64,000 bases of DNA from assembly GCA_964558465.1 (NCBI GenBank), contig CAZLEF010000005.1, positions 1-64,000 on the forward strand. The letters are read 5' to 3'. Shown here in pieces: positions 33,387 to 42,458 of the stretch. The notes under the pieces were generated by a model that worked only from the letters and a program-made list of their open reading frames with translations, searched no databases and was not told where the DNA came from. Within the stretch, counting starts at the first letter, position 1; each line of letters starts with the position of its first letter. This DNA is from JACJYC01 sp964558465. Lineage in GTDB: Bacteria; Bacteroidota; Bacteroidia; Chitinophagales; Saprospiraceae. The position numbers were made by a program, and so were the translations under genes.

Positions 33387-34688
33387 CTAAACCACTTCCG
33401 CCACCACAAAAATACTCCCCCCAACAAATACCAGGTCTTCCGGCCCCGCCGCCCGTTTGGCCGCCTTCAGTGCGTTGCGCACGGAGGAATACGCGCGGCC
33501 TTTTAAACCGGATCGGCCGGCATGATCCTTCAGTGTTTTGGCATCCAGGCCGCGCGGAATATCCGCCCTGGCGAAATAATAACACGCATTTTTGGGCAAT
33601 AGCCCCAGGACCGCATCCGGCGCCTTGTCGTTCACCATGCCGAACACGATATGCAGGCGCCGGTAAGGCAGCGCCGCCAGCCGCTCCATCACCGGCCGCA
33701 GGCCGCCTTCGTTGTGGGCGCTGTCCACCAGGATATCCGGAGAGCGACCGATCATCTGCCAGCGCCCCATGAAACCCGATAATTCCCGGACATGGGCCAA
33801 CGCATGGCGGAGCCGGTCTTGCCGTACCTGAAGGGCACTCGTTTTTTTCAGCGCCTCCACCGACTCCAAAACCGTTGCCAGGTTTTTTTGCTGGTAGGGC
33901 CCGTGCAGGTCGGTTTTTAAATCCGGGAGATAAAGTTTGCCATCGCGAAATACGTCGTAGACCGTAAAATTTTCGTCTTCATTCCGCCAAACAAGACGGA
34001 AATGTGCATCGGCAAATTCGATTGGCGCAGCCATTTGTCCGGCTTTTACCCGAAAGACCGGCGCTGATTCCTCCTGGGTTTCTCCGATCACCACCGGAAT
34101 ACCCTGTTTGATAATACCGGCTTTTTCCCCTGCGATCAGCGGAAGGGTATCCCCGAGGAATTGCTGGTGATCGTAGCTGATATTGGTGATCACGCTCAAC
34201 ACGGGCGTGATCACATTCGTAGAGTCCAGCCGCCCGCCCAAACCCGTTTCAATCACAGCCAGGTCCACCTTTTCCCGTGCAAAATAGTCGAACGCCATGG
34301 CCACGGTGATCTCGAAAAAACTGGGTTTGATGGTGTCGAACAAATGGCGATACCGATCGGTGAATTCTACCACGTATTCCCGGCTCACATATTGCCCGTC
34401 CACCTTGATGCGCTCCCGGAAGTCCTTGTAATGCGGCGAGATGTACAACCCCGTTTTTAATCCGTGCGCACTGCCGATGGCGGCCAGCATATGCGCCACC
34501 GAACCTTTGCCGTTGGTGCCTGCGATGTGGATGCAGGGGTATTTCCGGTGCGGTTCCCCCAGCGCTTCCATCAAGGCCAGGGTATTGGTCAGGTCCTTTT
34601 TGAACGCTGCCGGCCCTATGCGTTGGAACATCGGCAACTGTTCAAAAAGGAAGCAGAGGGTGTCTTTGTATTTTTGGCGGATGGTCAT
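33387..34688 (-). CDS. folC: Folylpolyglutamate synthase / dihydrofolate synthase
   Basis: Adds glutamate to dihydropteroate and to folates, an ATP-dependent cytoplasmic Mur-ligase-type enzyme. 433 aa, normal length. Motifs: HIAGTNGKGSVAHMLAAIGS (P-loop) near residue 52, the Lys/Glu region FFEITVAMAFDYFAREKVDL, TGLGGRLDSTNVITPVLSVI, and in the C-terminal domain ILVDSAHNEGGLRPVM. The start ATG at 34688 gives MTIRQKYKDTLCFLFEQLPM, the usual FolC N-terminus. Confidence 0.94.
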   Translation of the reverse strand: MTIRQKYKDTLCFLFEQLPMFQRIGPAAFKKDLTNTLALMEALGEPHRKYPCIHIAGTNGKGSVAHMLAAIGSAHGLKTGLYISPHYKDFRERIKVDGQYVSREYVVEFTDRYRHLFDTIKPSFFEITVAMAFDYFAREKVDLAVIETGLGGRLDSTNVITPVLSVITNISYDHQQFLGDTLPLIAGEKAGIIKQGIPVVIGETQEESAPVFRVKAGQMAAPIEFADAHFRLVWRNEDENFTVYDVFRDGKLYLPDLKTDLHGPYQQKNLATVLESVEALKKTSALQVRQDRLRHALAHVRELSGFMGRWQMIGRSPDILVDSAHNEGGLRPVMERLAALPYRRLHIVFGMVNDKAPDAVLGLLPKNACYYFARADIPRGLDAKTLKDHAGRSGLKGRAYSSVRNALKAAKRAAGPEDLVFVGGSIFVVAEVV

Positions 34689-34734
34689 AATTGATTGTTG
34701 GGCAATTTTTGGGGTAAAAGTAGGGAATTGTATT

Positions 34735-34760
34735 TAGTCGTAAGTCTTAAGTCGTAAGTC
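34735..34760. repeat. Heptamer repeat (AGTCGTA)
   Basis: Three to four copies of the heptamer also seen at 10192; followed by short GAGGAACTGAGGAACTGAGG units at 34800-34840. Confidence 0.7.
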
Positions 34761-34959
34761 GTGTCCAACCCCTGCCGGCAGGCAAGAATTGAATCGATAA
34801 TTGGGGAATTGAGGGATTGAGGAACTGAGGAACTGAGGAATTGTCCAAAGGACCCCTTTGGGGAGGAACTGGGGAATCGAATCCCCACCCGGTCTAAGGC
34901 CCAGTCGGGTAAAAATTTTAACGGCCAAAAGAGCGATCGAATCTCCAAAGGTTCATGGA

Positions 34960-34994
34960 ACTCTCCATAGGAGTCCTTTGGACCTATGGAGAGT
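34960..34994. repeat. Palindrome ACTCTCCATAGG...CCTATGGAGAGT
   Basis: Perfect 12-base arms with an 11-base loop. A close relative with one shortened arm is at 41882-41913. Both lie in intergenic DNA next to other repeats. Confidence 0.75.
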
Positions 34995-35002
34995 CCTATA
35001 GC

Positions 35003-35120
35003 CAATCGAAACAATCGAAACAATCGAAACAATCGAAACAATCGAAACAATCGAAACAATCCAAACAATCCAAACAATCCAAACAATCCAAACAATCCAA
35101 ACAATCCAAACAATCTAAAC
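35003..35120. repeat. Nonamer array AATCGAAAC / AATCCAAAC
   Basis: About six units of AATCGAAAC are followed by about seven of AATCCAAAC. The array ends 4 bases before the pfkA promoter box, so it replaces the normal upstream promoter sequence. Confidence 0.9.
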
Positions 35121-35123
35121 TCC

Positions 35124-35131
35124 TATCTTCG
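35124..35131 (+). promoter_or_regulatory. Probable -7 box of pfkA
   Basis: TATCTTCG, one base off TAnnTTTG, 22 bases upstream of the pfkA ATG and directly downstream of the nonamer array. Confidence 0.45.
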
Positions 35132-35153
35132 CCCCATATTTATTAAACCAACC

Positions 35154-36125
35154 ATGAAAAAGATCGGGGTTTTAACATCAGGCGGCGACGCGCCAGGCAT
35201 GAACGCCTGTATCCGGGCCATTGTGCGCACGGCGTTGCACCGCAAAATAGAAGTTGTCGGTATCCGGAGGGGGTTCCAGGGTATGCTCGACGGTGATTTT
35301 TTTGAAATGGATTCCAGCACCGTCAGCGGCATCATCCAGTTGGGGGGCACCATTTTGCGGTCGGCCCGCTGCAAAGCTTTCCACACGATCGAAGGAAGGC
35401 AAAAAGCCTATGAACATCTCAAAGCCGCCGGAATAGAGGGTATCGTAGCCATCGGCGGCGACGGCACTTTCACCGGCGCCCGCATATTCATGTCTGAACA
35501 CCCGGATATTGCCATTGTCGGCTGCCCGGGTACCATCGACAACGACCTTTATGGCACCGATTTCACCATCGGCTACGATACAGCCATCAATACGGCCATG
35601 AACGCTATCGACAATATCAAGGACACCGCCAATGCGCACGACCGCCTGTTTTTTGTGGAGGTCATGGGCCGGGACGCCGGGTTTATCGCCCTGCGCACCG
35701 CCCTCGCCTGCGGCGCCGAAGCGGTCCTGATCCCGGAAACCAAAACGAATATCGACGCGCTGGTGAAGGTATTGGAGGAGAACGCCCGCAAGAAAAAAAA
35801 TTCTTCCATGGTCATCGTAGCGGAAGGAGAAGACGCCGGAGGAGCGTATAAAGTGGCTGAAGAAGTGGCCAAACGTTTCCAGGGGTACGAGATCCGGGTG
35901 TCGATCCTGGGGCATATCCAGCGGGGCGGCCGGCCCACCTGCATGGAACGGGTCCGCGCCAGCCAGATGGGGCTCGCAGCCGTGGATGCGCTTCGGGAAG
36001 GCAAATCGGGCATCATGATCGGCATCGTCGATAAGGATATCGTTCATACCCCCTTTGAAAAAGCCGTCAAACACCACCTGGACATCAACCCGATGCTGCT
36101 GGAGATGATCCATATACTAGCATAA
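35154..36125 (+). CDS. pfkA: ATP-dependent 6-phosphofructokinase
   Basis: Phosphorylates fructose 6-phosphate to the 1,6-bisphosphate in glycolysis. 323 aa, usual bacterial length. N-terminal KKIGVLTSGGDAPGMNACIR, catalytic/metal GGDGT near 103 with Gly (ATP-type, not the Asp of pyrophosphate enzymes), CPGTIDNDL near 125 with Gly in place of the Lys of PPi-PFK, MGRDAGFIAL near 170 and GHIQRGGRPT near 250. The start at 35154 is the family start; the longer frame upstream reads through the nonamer array as an Arg/Asn repeat and is rejected. Confidence 0.95.
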   Translation: MKKIGVLTSGGDAPGMNACIRAIVRTALHRKIEVVGIRRGFQGMLDGDFFEMDSSTVSGIIQLGGTILRSARCKAFHTIEGRQKAYEHLKAAGIEGIVAIGGDGTFTGARIFMSEHPDIAIVGCPGTIDNDLYGTDFTIGYDTAINTAMNAIDNIKDTANAHDRLFFVEVMGRDAGFIALRTALACGAEAVLIPETKTNIDALVKVLEENARKKKNSSMVIVAEGEDAGGAYKVAEEVAKRFQGYEIRVSILGHIQRGGRPTCMERVRASQMGLAAVDALREGKSGIMIGIVDKDIVHTPFEKAVKHHLDINPMLLEMIHILA

Positions 36126-36167
36126 ATCCATTTCCCGTTTTGGATTGTTATACATAAAAACCTAACC

Positions 36168-36884
36168 GTGGAAGAATTCAAAGAACAAGGCCGTAAACTG
36201 TGGCAAAGCGTGTGGTGGTCGTTCCTTTTTATTGCCCTGATCTGGGCGGTTCATGGGATTCAGGTATTGTTTGCCCTCGACTGGGGAATATTCGGCGTCC
36301 TGCCCCGCGAACCCATCGGCCTTCGCGGCATCCTGTTCATGCCGTTGCTGCACAAAGACTGGGGGCACCTGCTGTCCAATACCCCGCCGCTTTTTGTGCT
36401 GAGCGCCATGATCCTTTTCTTTTACCGGAAGGTGGCTGTTCCGGCCATCGGATTGATGTATTTTCTCACAGGCCTGGCCGTCTGGTTGCTGGCTGATCTG
36501 GGGATTCCTTTTATCGGCGGCGACGAAAGGGGGATTCATATCGGCGCCAGCGGGCTGATCTACGGTATGGTGGCCTTCGTTTTCTGGAGCGGTATATTCC
36601 GGCGCAGTTTGAAAGCTATCGCCCTCTCCCTGATCGTCGTTTTTTATTACTCGTCAATGTTTCTGGGTATCTTGCCCGGCCAGAACGGCATTTCCTGGGA
36701 AGGCCACCTGTATGGCGCGCTGACAGGGATCCTGGTCGCTTTCTGGTATAAACGGGATGTCGAAAAAGACGATATCACCCCCAAAGCCTCCTGGGAAAGG
36801 GAAGAAGAACTCCCGCCTCGGTCCTTTTTTGATTCGGATATTTTTGAAAAAACCAAATCGGAACGCCGGCGCGATTATTTTTGA
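36168..36884 (+). CDS. Rhomboid family intramembrane serine protease
   Basis: 238 aa, GTG start. Six hydrophobic segments. The catalytic Ser is in GIHIGASGLIYG (GxSG motif) near residue 127 and the His in SWEGHLYGALTGI near 183; the HLLSNTPPLFVL loop matches the conserved His-Asn region of segment 2. Rhomboids cleave membrane proteins within the bilayer. The charged tail after residue 205 is cytoplasmic. It follows pfkA by 42 bases and may share its transcript. Confidence 0.9.
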   Translation: MEEFKEQGRKLWQSVWWSFLFIALIWAVHGIQVLFALDWGIFGVLPREPIGLRGILFMPLLHKDWGHLLSNTPPLFVLSAMILFFYRKVAVPAIGLMYFLTGLAVWLLADLGIPFIGGDERGIHIGASGLIYGMVAFVFWSGIFRRSLKAIALSLIVVFYYSSMFLGILPGQNGISWEGHLYGALTGILVAFWYKRDVEKDDITPKASWEREEELPPRSFFDSDIFEKTKSERRRDYF

Positions 36885-36939
36885 TTTTGTTTATTGTTGC
36901 TTCGCCCGCCATAGCCGTGCCCTAAAGCGCGGCGGAGGA

Positions 36940-37033
36940 GGGTTCATTGTTGTAAACGGCCGTCAACCATCATAAACCATCATAAACCATCATAAACCAT
37001 CTCGAACCATCTCGAACCACTATAAACCAAAAA
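36940..37033. repeat. Hairpin/tandem repeat element (family member 6)
   Basis: Left arm GGTTCATTGTTGT, centre AAACGGCCGTCAAC, right arm of three CATCATAAAC 11-mers and two CATCTCGAAC 11-mers. It ends a few bases before the start of the next gene. Confidence 0.75.
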
Positions 37034-37039
37034 CAACCT

Positions 37040-38665
37040 ATGAAACATTCAACCTTAACCCTGCTCCTGTTCCTGGCAGCCAACTTTGTATCCGGCCAGG
37101 CCAAACAGCCGGACTGGAAGCCGCAAAGCCCCAAACGCGAATTCCGCGGCGCCTGGGTAGCCACCATTGCCAATATCGACTATCCCAAGAAACCGACCAA
37201 AGAGCGGGCCGCCTTGCGTGAACAATATAAAAACCTGCTGGACCAGTTCAAAGAACTCGGCTTCAACGCCGTCGTCTTTCAGGTTCGGCCGGCAGCCGAT
37301 GCTTTTTACCCAAGTCAACTCGCGCCCTGGTCGGCGTACCTCTCCGGCAAACAAGGCGAAGGTATCCCCGATTTTGACCCCCTTGCCTCCATGGTCGAAG
37401 AAACCCACGCCCGGGGCATGGAATTCCATGCCTGGCTCAACCCGTTTCGCGCCACCGTCAACCTGGATACGCTTTCCCTGGCCCCTAACCACCCGTTTTT
37501 TACCCACCGCAACTGGCTGGTCACCTACGGAACGCGCATGTACTTCAACCCCGCTATCCCCGAAGTGCGGCAGTACCTGGTGGATGTCGTAGGCGAGATC
37601 GTTGACAAATATGACGTGGACGCTATCCATTTCGACGATTATTTTTATCCCTATCCCATCAAAGACCTGGCCTTTCCCGACAGCGCCGATTACCAGTTCT
37701 ACGGCCGGGGTTTTGCCAGTATTGCCGACTGGCGGCGCAGCAACGTCGATGCCCTCATCGAAGCGCTCTCGCTCCGCATCAAGGCGTCCAAACCCAACGT
37801 CAAATTCGGCATCAGCCCGTTCGGCGTATGGCGCAACCAATCGGCTGATCCCAACGGCTCCAATACCCGGGCCAGCGTGTCCACCTACGACGACCTGTAC
37901 GCCGACGTGCTCAAATGGGCCCGCCTCGGCTGGATCGACTACCTGGTCCCCCAGATCTACTGGCATATCGGCTACGCTCCCGCCGACTACGCCACCCTGC
38001 TCGAATGGTGGAGCGCCCGGGTGAAAGATTGCCAGCTCTACATCGGCCAGGCCGCCTATAAAGTAAACGACAACCCGGAAGTCGCCTGGAAAGACCCCAA
38101 TGAGATCCCGCGGCAGGTATCCCTCAACCGCAAAAACTGGTCGACCAAAGGCAGCATCTATTTCAGCGCCCGATCGGTGCTCAACAACCCGATCGGCCTC
38201 AAGGACACCCTCAGGTCTTTATACAAATACCCGGCCCTGGTACCGGAAATGGACCGGCTGGGCATCAAAACCTTCAAAGAACCGGACCTGAGGCGCGTCC
38301 GCAACCGCGAAGGCAGGCCGCTGATCACCTGGAAACCCAACAAGGAAGAACGCAAAACCCCGCCGGCTTACTTCGTCCTGTACCGCTTCAACAGCCTCAC
38401 ACCCGGCGATTTTGAATCGCCCGCCAATATCCTGCACGTATCGCCGCTCATGGGGACCGGCAAAAAATGGACCTACCTGGATAAAACCGCCGAAACCGGG
38501 CAGATCTATACCTATGTCGTCAAAGCCGTCAACCGGCAACATACCGAAGGCCCGGCCAGCCGCCCCAGGAGTGTGGAAAAAACCGAAACACGGGTGAGAA
38601 ACGCCCACCCGGGGTTGCTGAGGCAACTGGTCGAACCCGCTTCCGCTGCGACGCGACCGGATTGA
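37040..38665 (+). CDS. GHL10-type (DUF187) glycosyl hydrolase-like protein
   Basis: 541 aa with signal peptide (TLTLLLFLAANFVSGQA). The catalytic-like TIM barrel covers ~residues 35-390 with REFRGAWVATIANIDYPKKP, FNAVVFQVRPAADAFY, EFHAWLNPFRATVN, DAIHFDDYFYPYPI and IDYLVPQIYWHIGY, all typical of the YddW/GHL10 family. A C-terminal fibronectin-like domain follows (~410-515). Relatives are thought to act on peptidoglycan or other glycans; exact substrate unknown. It should be periplasmic or surface-bound. Confidence 0.9.
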   Translation: MKHSTLTLLLFLAANFVSGQAKQPDWKPQSPKREFRGAWVATIANIDYPKKPTKERAALREQYKNLLDQFKELGFNAVVFQVRPAADAFYPSQLAPWSAYLSGKQGEGIPDFDPLASMVEETHARGMEFHAWLNPFRATVNLDTLSLAPNHPFFTHRNWLVTYGTRMYFNPAIPEVRQYLVDVVGEIVDKYDVDAIHFDDYFYPYPIKDLAFPDSADYQFYGRGFASIADWRRSNVDALIEALSLRIKASKPNVKFGISPFGVWRNQSADPNGSNTRASVSTYDDLYADVLKWARLGWIDYLVPQIYWHIGYAPADYATLLEWWSARVKDCQLYIGQAAYKVNDNPEVAWKDPNEIPRQVSLNRKNWSTKGSIYFSARSVLNNPIGLKDTLRSLYKYPALVPEMDRLGIKTFKEPDLRRVRNREGRPLITWKPNKEERKTPPAYFVLYRFNSLTPGDFESPANILHVSPLMGTGKKWTYLDKTAETGQIYTYVVKAVNRQHTEGPASRPRSVEKTETRVRNAHPGLLRQLVEPASAATRPD

Positions 38666-38679
38666 ACCCCGGCAGTTGT

Positions 38680-38687
38680 TATCTTTG
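38680..38687 (+). promoter_or_regulatory. -7 box of the DUF6922 gene
   Basis: TATCTTTG, exact TAnnTTTG, 14 bases upstream of the ATG at 38702. Confidence 0.5.
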
Positions 38688-38701
38688 TAAAAAAAACAGA
38701 A

Positions 38702-38986
38702 ATGGAATTAAGCAGAAGCCTGTTCTGGGACACGGATTATGACAAGCTGGATTGGGAGAAGAATGCACCCTATATCATTGACAGGGTTTTGCATCGGGGA
38801 ACATGGGAAGAATTCAGAAAAATTTTAAATTTTTATGGGGCGGAAAGGGTGGCTGAAACTGCCAAAAACCTGCGTTACATGGACCGCAGGGTGATGCACT
38901 TTTGCAGTGTGTATTTTGATATTCCGCTTAATCAGATTCGATGTTACAATATCAGACAGTCGAGCCAACTACACTGGGATTATTAA
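38702..38986 (+). CDS. DUF6922 protein (AbiEi-like partner, orphaned)
   Basis: 94 aa, reading SRSLFWDTDYDKLDWEKNAP, YIIDRVLHRGTWEEF, LNFYGAERVAETAKNLRYMD and MHFCSVYFDIPLNQIRC: the compact helical DUF6922 pattern. In many genomes this family lies immediately upstream of a nucleotidyltransferase toxin of the AbiEii type and probably serves as its antitoxin. Here only a short tail of such a partner remains at about 39021-39107, so the system looks decayed. Confidence 0.75.
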   Translation: MELSRSLFWDTDYDKLDWEKNAPYIIDRVLHRGTWEEFRKILNFYGAERVAETAKNLRYMDRRVMHFCSVYFDIPLNQIRCYNIRQSSQLHWDY

Positions 38987-39020
38987 AGTCCTTGATGACC
39001 AGGGATTAGATGCTTAACAA

Positions 39021-39107
39021 AACGCCGATCCTGTCATTTTAAACGCCAAGACAACCTGGGATCAAGTCAAACAAAAAATCACCGCCGAAGTCAAAAAACT
39101 AAGATAA
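39021..39107 (+). pseudogene. C-terminal scrap of an AbiEii-like nucleotidyltransferase
   Basis: The frame ends DPVILNAKTTWDQVKQKITA followed by EVKKLR and TAA, resembling the end of nucleotidyltransferase toxins that follow DUF6922 genes. Upstream coding has been lost. The assignment rests on a short match and on context. Confidence 0.4.
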
Positions 39108-39237
39108 CCTTACCGGATTTAAACTATCAACCAACATTCGACGTTTCTCACCAGAAACAATTCCTGTTTTTACTGAAAACCCCGGAAATTCGATCCCCAA
39201 ACGCCGCCATCGAATCCTCCCATGCCGAGGGGTGGTC

Positions 39238-39290
39238 GAATCCTCAAATCCTCAAATCAACGCATCAACAAATCAACAAATCAACATCAT
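39238..39290. repeat. AATCAACA tandem repeat before the permease gene
   Basis: Units CCTCAAAT, then CAACGCAT/CAACAAAT, the same as the right arm of the elements at 1428 and 32366, here without a left arm. The start codon at 39292 follows directly. Confidence 0.75.
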
Positions 39291-39291
39291 C

Positions 39292-41826
39292 ATGCCCCCC
39301 CGACCCGGTTTCTCCTGGATAGCCCGCATGGCCTGGCGCGACAGCCGCCGCAGCCGCGGCCGTTTGCTGCTCTTTGTATCCGCCATCGTCATCGGCATTG
39401 CAGCCCTGACCGCCATCAATACCTTTGCGGAAAACCTGCGCGGCGATATCGACCGGGAGGCCAAAAAACTGCTCGGCGCCGACCTGTCGCTGGGGCTGGA
39501 TCAACCCCCCTCCGACACCCTCCGGCAAATCCTGGACACCCTGGGCGAAGAGCGGGCCCAAACGGTGAGCTTTTTATCCATGGTCTATTTCCCCAAACAA
39601 GAAGGCACGCGCCTGGCGTATGTGCGGGCGCTCCAGGGGCGTTACCCGCTTTACGGCCAGTTGGGCGCTAATCCGCCTTCGGCCGCCAAAGACCTTTCCA
39701 AAGGCATCCTGGTAGAACAAAACCTGATGCAGCAATTTGGGGTCAGCGTGGGCGATTCGGTCAAGATCGGCGAGGTGACCTTCCCCATTGCAGGCGCCCT
39801 GCTCTCGGCCCCCGGCCGGGCAGGCATATCGGCCAGTATCGCGCCGGTGCTGTTCATTCCCATGCAATCCCTGGCCGCCACCGGATTGGTGCAACGCGGC
39901 AGCCGGGTCGAATACGAATACTTTTTTCGCCTCCGGCCCGATCAGGACCCTGAAACCTTCCTCGAAACCCGGGAAGCGCTCCTGCAATCTGAACGGGTGG
40001 ATATGGACACGGTCGAGGACCGCAAACGCAGCGCCAACCGGGCCTTCGACAATATGAACAACTTCCTGCAACTCGTCGCCTTTGTCGCCCTCATGCTGGG
40101 CTGCATCGGCGTGGCCAGCGCGGTCCACCTGTACACCCGCAGCAAAACCACCTCTGCTGCCTTGCTGCGTTGCCTGGGCGCCAGCGGCGGACAAGCGTTC
40201 CGGATCTACCTGTTGCAAATGGCTGTGGCCGGCGCCGCGGGTTCCATCCTGGGCGTCAGCCTGGGCAGTCTGCTGCAATATATCCTGCCTTCCGTTTTGG
40301 GCGAGTTTTTGCCTATTGAAGGCGTCAGCACCCAGCTTTCCTGGGCGGCTATCGCGCAAGGCCTGGTCACCGGCATCCTGGTTTCGGTGGTTTTTGCCCT
40401 CTGGCCCTTGCTGCGCATCCGGCGCATTTCGCCGTTGCAGGCGCTGAGGGCTGGTTTTGAACCGGAAAAAGGCCGCGACCCGCTCCGGTTTCTGGCGTTG
40501 GGTTTGATCTTTTCGCTGGTTTTTGTCCTTACCTGGATACAGACCCGCAGTTGGCTGGAGGCGCTGGCCTTTCTGGCAGGCCTTGCATTGGCGTTGGGGG
40601 TGCTGGCCCTGATCGCGGCCCTGTTGAACTGGAGCGTCAAACGGTTTTTTCCCAGAAACTGGAGCTACGTCTGGCGCCAGGCCCTGGCCAACCTCAACCG
40701 CCCCCACAACCAGACCTTCACCCTCCTGGTGGTCATCGGCCTGGGCGCCGCCCTGCTGTCCACCCTGTTTTTTACCCGGGATCTGCTGCTCGACCAGGTC
40801 CGCCTCACCGGCGCGGGCGACCGGCCCAATACCATCCTGTTCGACATCCAGACCCCGCAAAAAGAAGCTGTAGCCGAACTGACCCGCGCCAACGGCATGC
40901 CCCTGATCCAGCAAGTGCCCATCGTGACCATGCGCCTCGAGAGCATCGACGGCCTGACCAAAGCCGAAAACGAACGGGACAGTTCCCGGCAGATCAGGAA
41001 TTGGGTCTTCAACCGCGAATACCGAGTCACCTACCGCGATACCCTGATCGACTCCGAAACGGTCGTCCGGGGAGACTGGCACGGCCAGAAACCTAAAGGC
41101 GACACCATTTTTGTGTCCGTCGCCGACAATGTGGCCGAAGACATGAAGGTCGAACCCGGCAGCCATCTGGTCTTCAACGTGCAGGGCAGGCTGATCGAAA
41201 CGGTCGTCTCCAGCATCCGCGAGGTGGATTTCAATCGGGTGCAAACCAATTTCCTGGTGGTTTTCCCGGCAGGTATCCTTGAGCAGGCGCCGCAATTCCA
41301 TGTTGTGGTCACCCGGAGCGATTCCCTGGCGCAATCCGTCCGTTTCCAGCAGGCGATGGTCCGGGCATTTCCCAATGTATCCATTATCGACCTCACGCAG
41401 ATCCTCAAAACCTTCGACGATATCCTGGGCAAGGTGGCGTTTGTCATCCAGTTCATGGCCTTGTTCAGTATTGCCACCGGCATTGTAGTGTTGGTCAGCG
41501 CCGTCTGGCTCAGCCGTTTCCAGCGCATGCGCGAGAGCGCCTTGTTGCGGACCCTGGGCGCCAAACGCCGTCAACTCAACCGGATCAACGGCCTGGAATA
41601 CGCCATCCTCGGGGTATTGGGCGCTCTGACGGGGGTGGTATTGTCGGTGGCGGCGGCCTGGGCCATTGCGCGTTTCCAGTTGGAGATCCCGTTCCGGCCC
41701 CGGTTTTTGCCGCCAGCCCTGGCTATGGTATCCATTGCCGCTTTGACGGTCATTGCGGGTTTGCTCACCAGCCGCGGGGTGGTTAAACGCCCGCCGTTGG
41801 AGGTGTTGCGGATGGATCTGGAGTAG
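39292..41826 (+). CDS. ABC transporter permease, FtsX/YbbP-like
   Basis: 844 aa. An N-terminal membrane segment (LLLFVSAIVIGIAALTAINT) leads to a periplasmic domain, then three segments of the first FtsX domain (~260-400), further segments at ~415-500, a second periplasmic domain and a C-terminal FtsX domain with three segments ending LEVLRMDLE. This duplicated FtsX layout is that of YbbP-type permeases thought to export lipids or lipoproteins with the ATPase YbbA. No ATPase gene is adjacent; it may be elsewhere. The ATG at 39292 is chosen since the upstream frame is repeat. Confidence 0.88.
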   Translation: MPPRPGFSWIARMAWRDSRRSRGRLLLFVSAIVIGIAALTAINTFAENLRGDIDREAKKLLGADLSLGLDQPPSDTLRQILDTLGEERAQTVSFLSMVYFPKQEGTRLAYVRALQGRYPLYGQLGANPPSAAKDLSKGILVEQNLMQQFGVSVGDSVKIGEVTFPIAGALLSAPGRAGISASIAPVLFIPMQSLAATGLVQRGSRVEYEYFFRLRPDQDPETFLETREALLQSERVDMDTVEDRKRSANRAFDNMNNFLQLVAFVALMLGCIGVASAVHLYTRSKTTSAALLRCLGASGGQAFRIYLLQMAVAGAAGSILGVSLGSLLQYILPSVLGEFLPIEGVSTQLSWAAIAQGLVTGILVSVVFALWPLLRIRRISPLQALRAGFEPEKGRDPLRFLALGLIFSLVFVLTWIQTRSWLEALAFLAGLALALGVLALIAALLNWSVKRFFPRNWSYVWRQALANLNRPHNQTFTLLVVIGLGAALLSTLFFTRDLLLDQVRLTGAGDRPNTILFDIQTPQKEAVAELTRANGMPLIQQVPIVTMRLESIDGLTKAENERDSSRQIRNWVFNREYRVTYRDTLIDSETVVRGDWHGQKPKGDTIFVSVADNVAEDMKVEPGSHLVFNVQGRLIETVVSSIREVDFNRVQTNFLVVFPAGILEQAPQFHVVVTRSDSLAQSVRFQQAMVRAFPNVSIIDLTQILKTFDDILGKVAFVIQFMALFSIATGIVVLVSAVWLSRFQRMRESALLRTLGAKRRQLNRINGLEYAILGVLGALTGVVLSVAAAWAIARFQLEIPFRPRFLPPALAMVSIAALTVIAGLLTSRGVVKRPPLEVLRMDLE

Positions 41827-41850
41827 GTTGGGCATGATACCGGATATCAT

Positions 41851-41968
41851 ACTGGACAAAAATTAAAGAGAGGTCTACGGGACTCTCCATAGGAGTTCCA
41901 TGAACCTATGGAGGCAGCGGGCCCCGCCGCATGCGCATTCCGTGTTCCAGGCCTGATAATTGTCCAGT
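41851..41968. repeat. Nested palindromic element
   Basis: Outer arms ACTGGACA (41851-41858) and TGTCCAGT (41961-41968); inner palindrome ACTCTCCATAGG (41882-41893) with CCTATGGAG (41905-41913). It combines motifs also found at 27522 and 34960. From here to 42682 no gene was found; the rest is AT-rich DNA with the palindrome at 42459 and the operators below. Confidence 0.65.
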
Positions 41969-42458
41969 TTTATTTCCGGGGAACATACCCGGCTGGAGAT
42001 TTTTTGCCGAACGCATCCAATTCACCTGTAAATCGTTGATAAATGTCATTTTTTTCTATGGTTCAAGCCTCCATCCTTGTTTATCCACTGCAAGGGGCGT
42101 ATTTTGCAGTTGGGTTTTTCACGGACTTGGACGAGGAGAGTGGATGCGAAGCCCATAAGGGCCCATAAGGTTTGTTCATCCGCCACCCGCTTAGCTGCTT
42201 CGGGTAGGGCGGAGTATTGTCGGGGGCGGCGTATGCACGGCTAAAAGTTAGCAGTAAGCCTATTTGACGACACAACACGACATAAACAGACGACCAAAAT
42301 ATAAACGAATTAGCTTAGACAAACCATTTTGACAGGTGACAATCATACAGACCATATTTCAAACGAACAAAGAGTAAGCCGACACTCATTGCCAACACTT
42401 CTGTATTTTTTATTTTCCCCACCGCACATTTTTTTAATTCAAATTTATACCGACCCGC

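Noticed and set aside
34955..35153. Open frames encoding Arg/Asn or Ser/Lys/Gln repeats
   Set aside because: They are translations of the nonamer array and have no gene features.
35154..36125. Pyrophosphate-dependent phosphofructokinase
   Set aside because: Gly at GGDGT and PGTIDND are the ATP-type residues.
39574..41859. 761-codon minus-strand open frame opposite the permease
   Set aside because: Composition is Gln/Asp/Gly-rich shadow coding; the plus strand encodes a clear FtsX-like permease.
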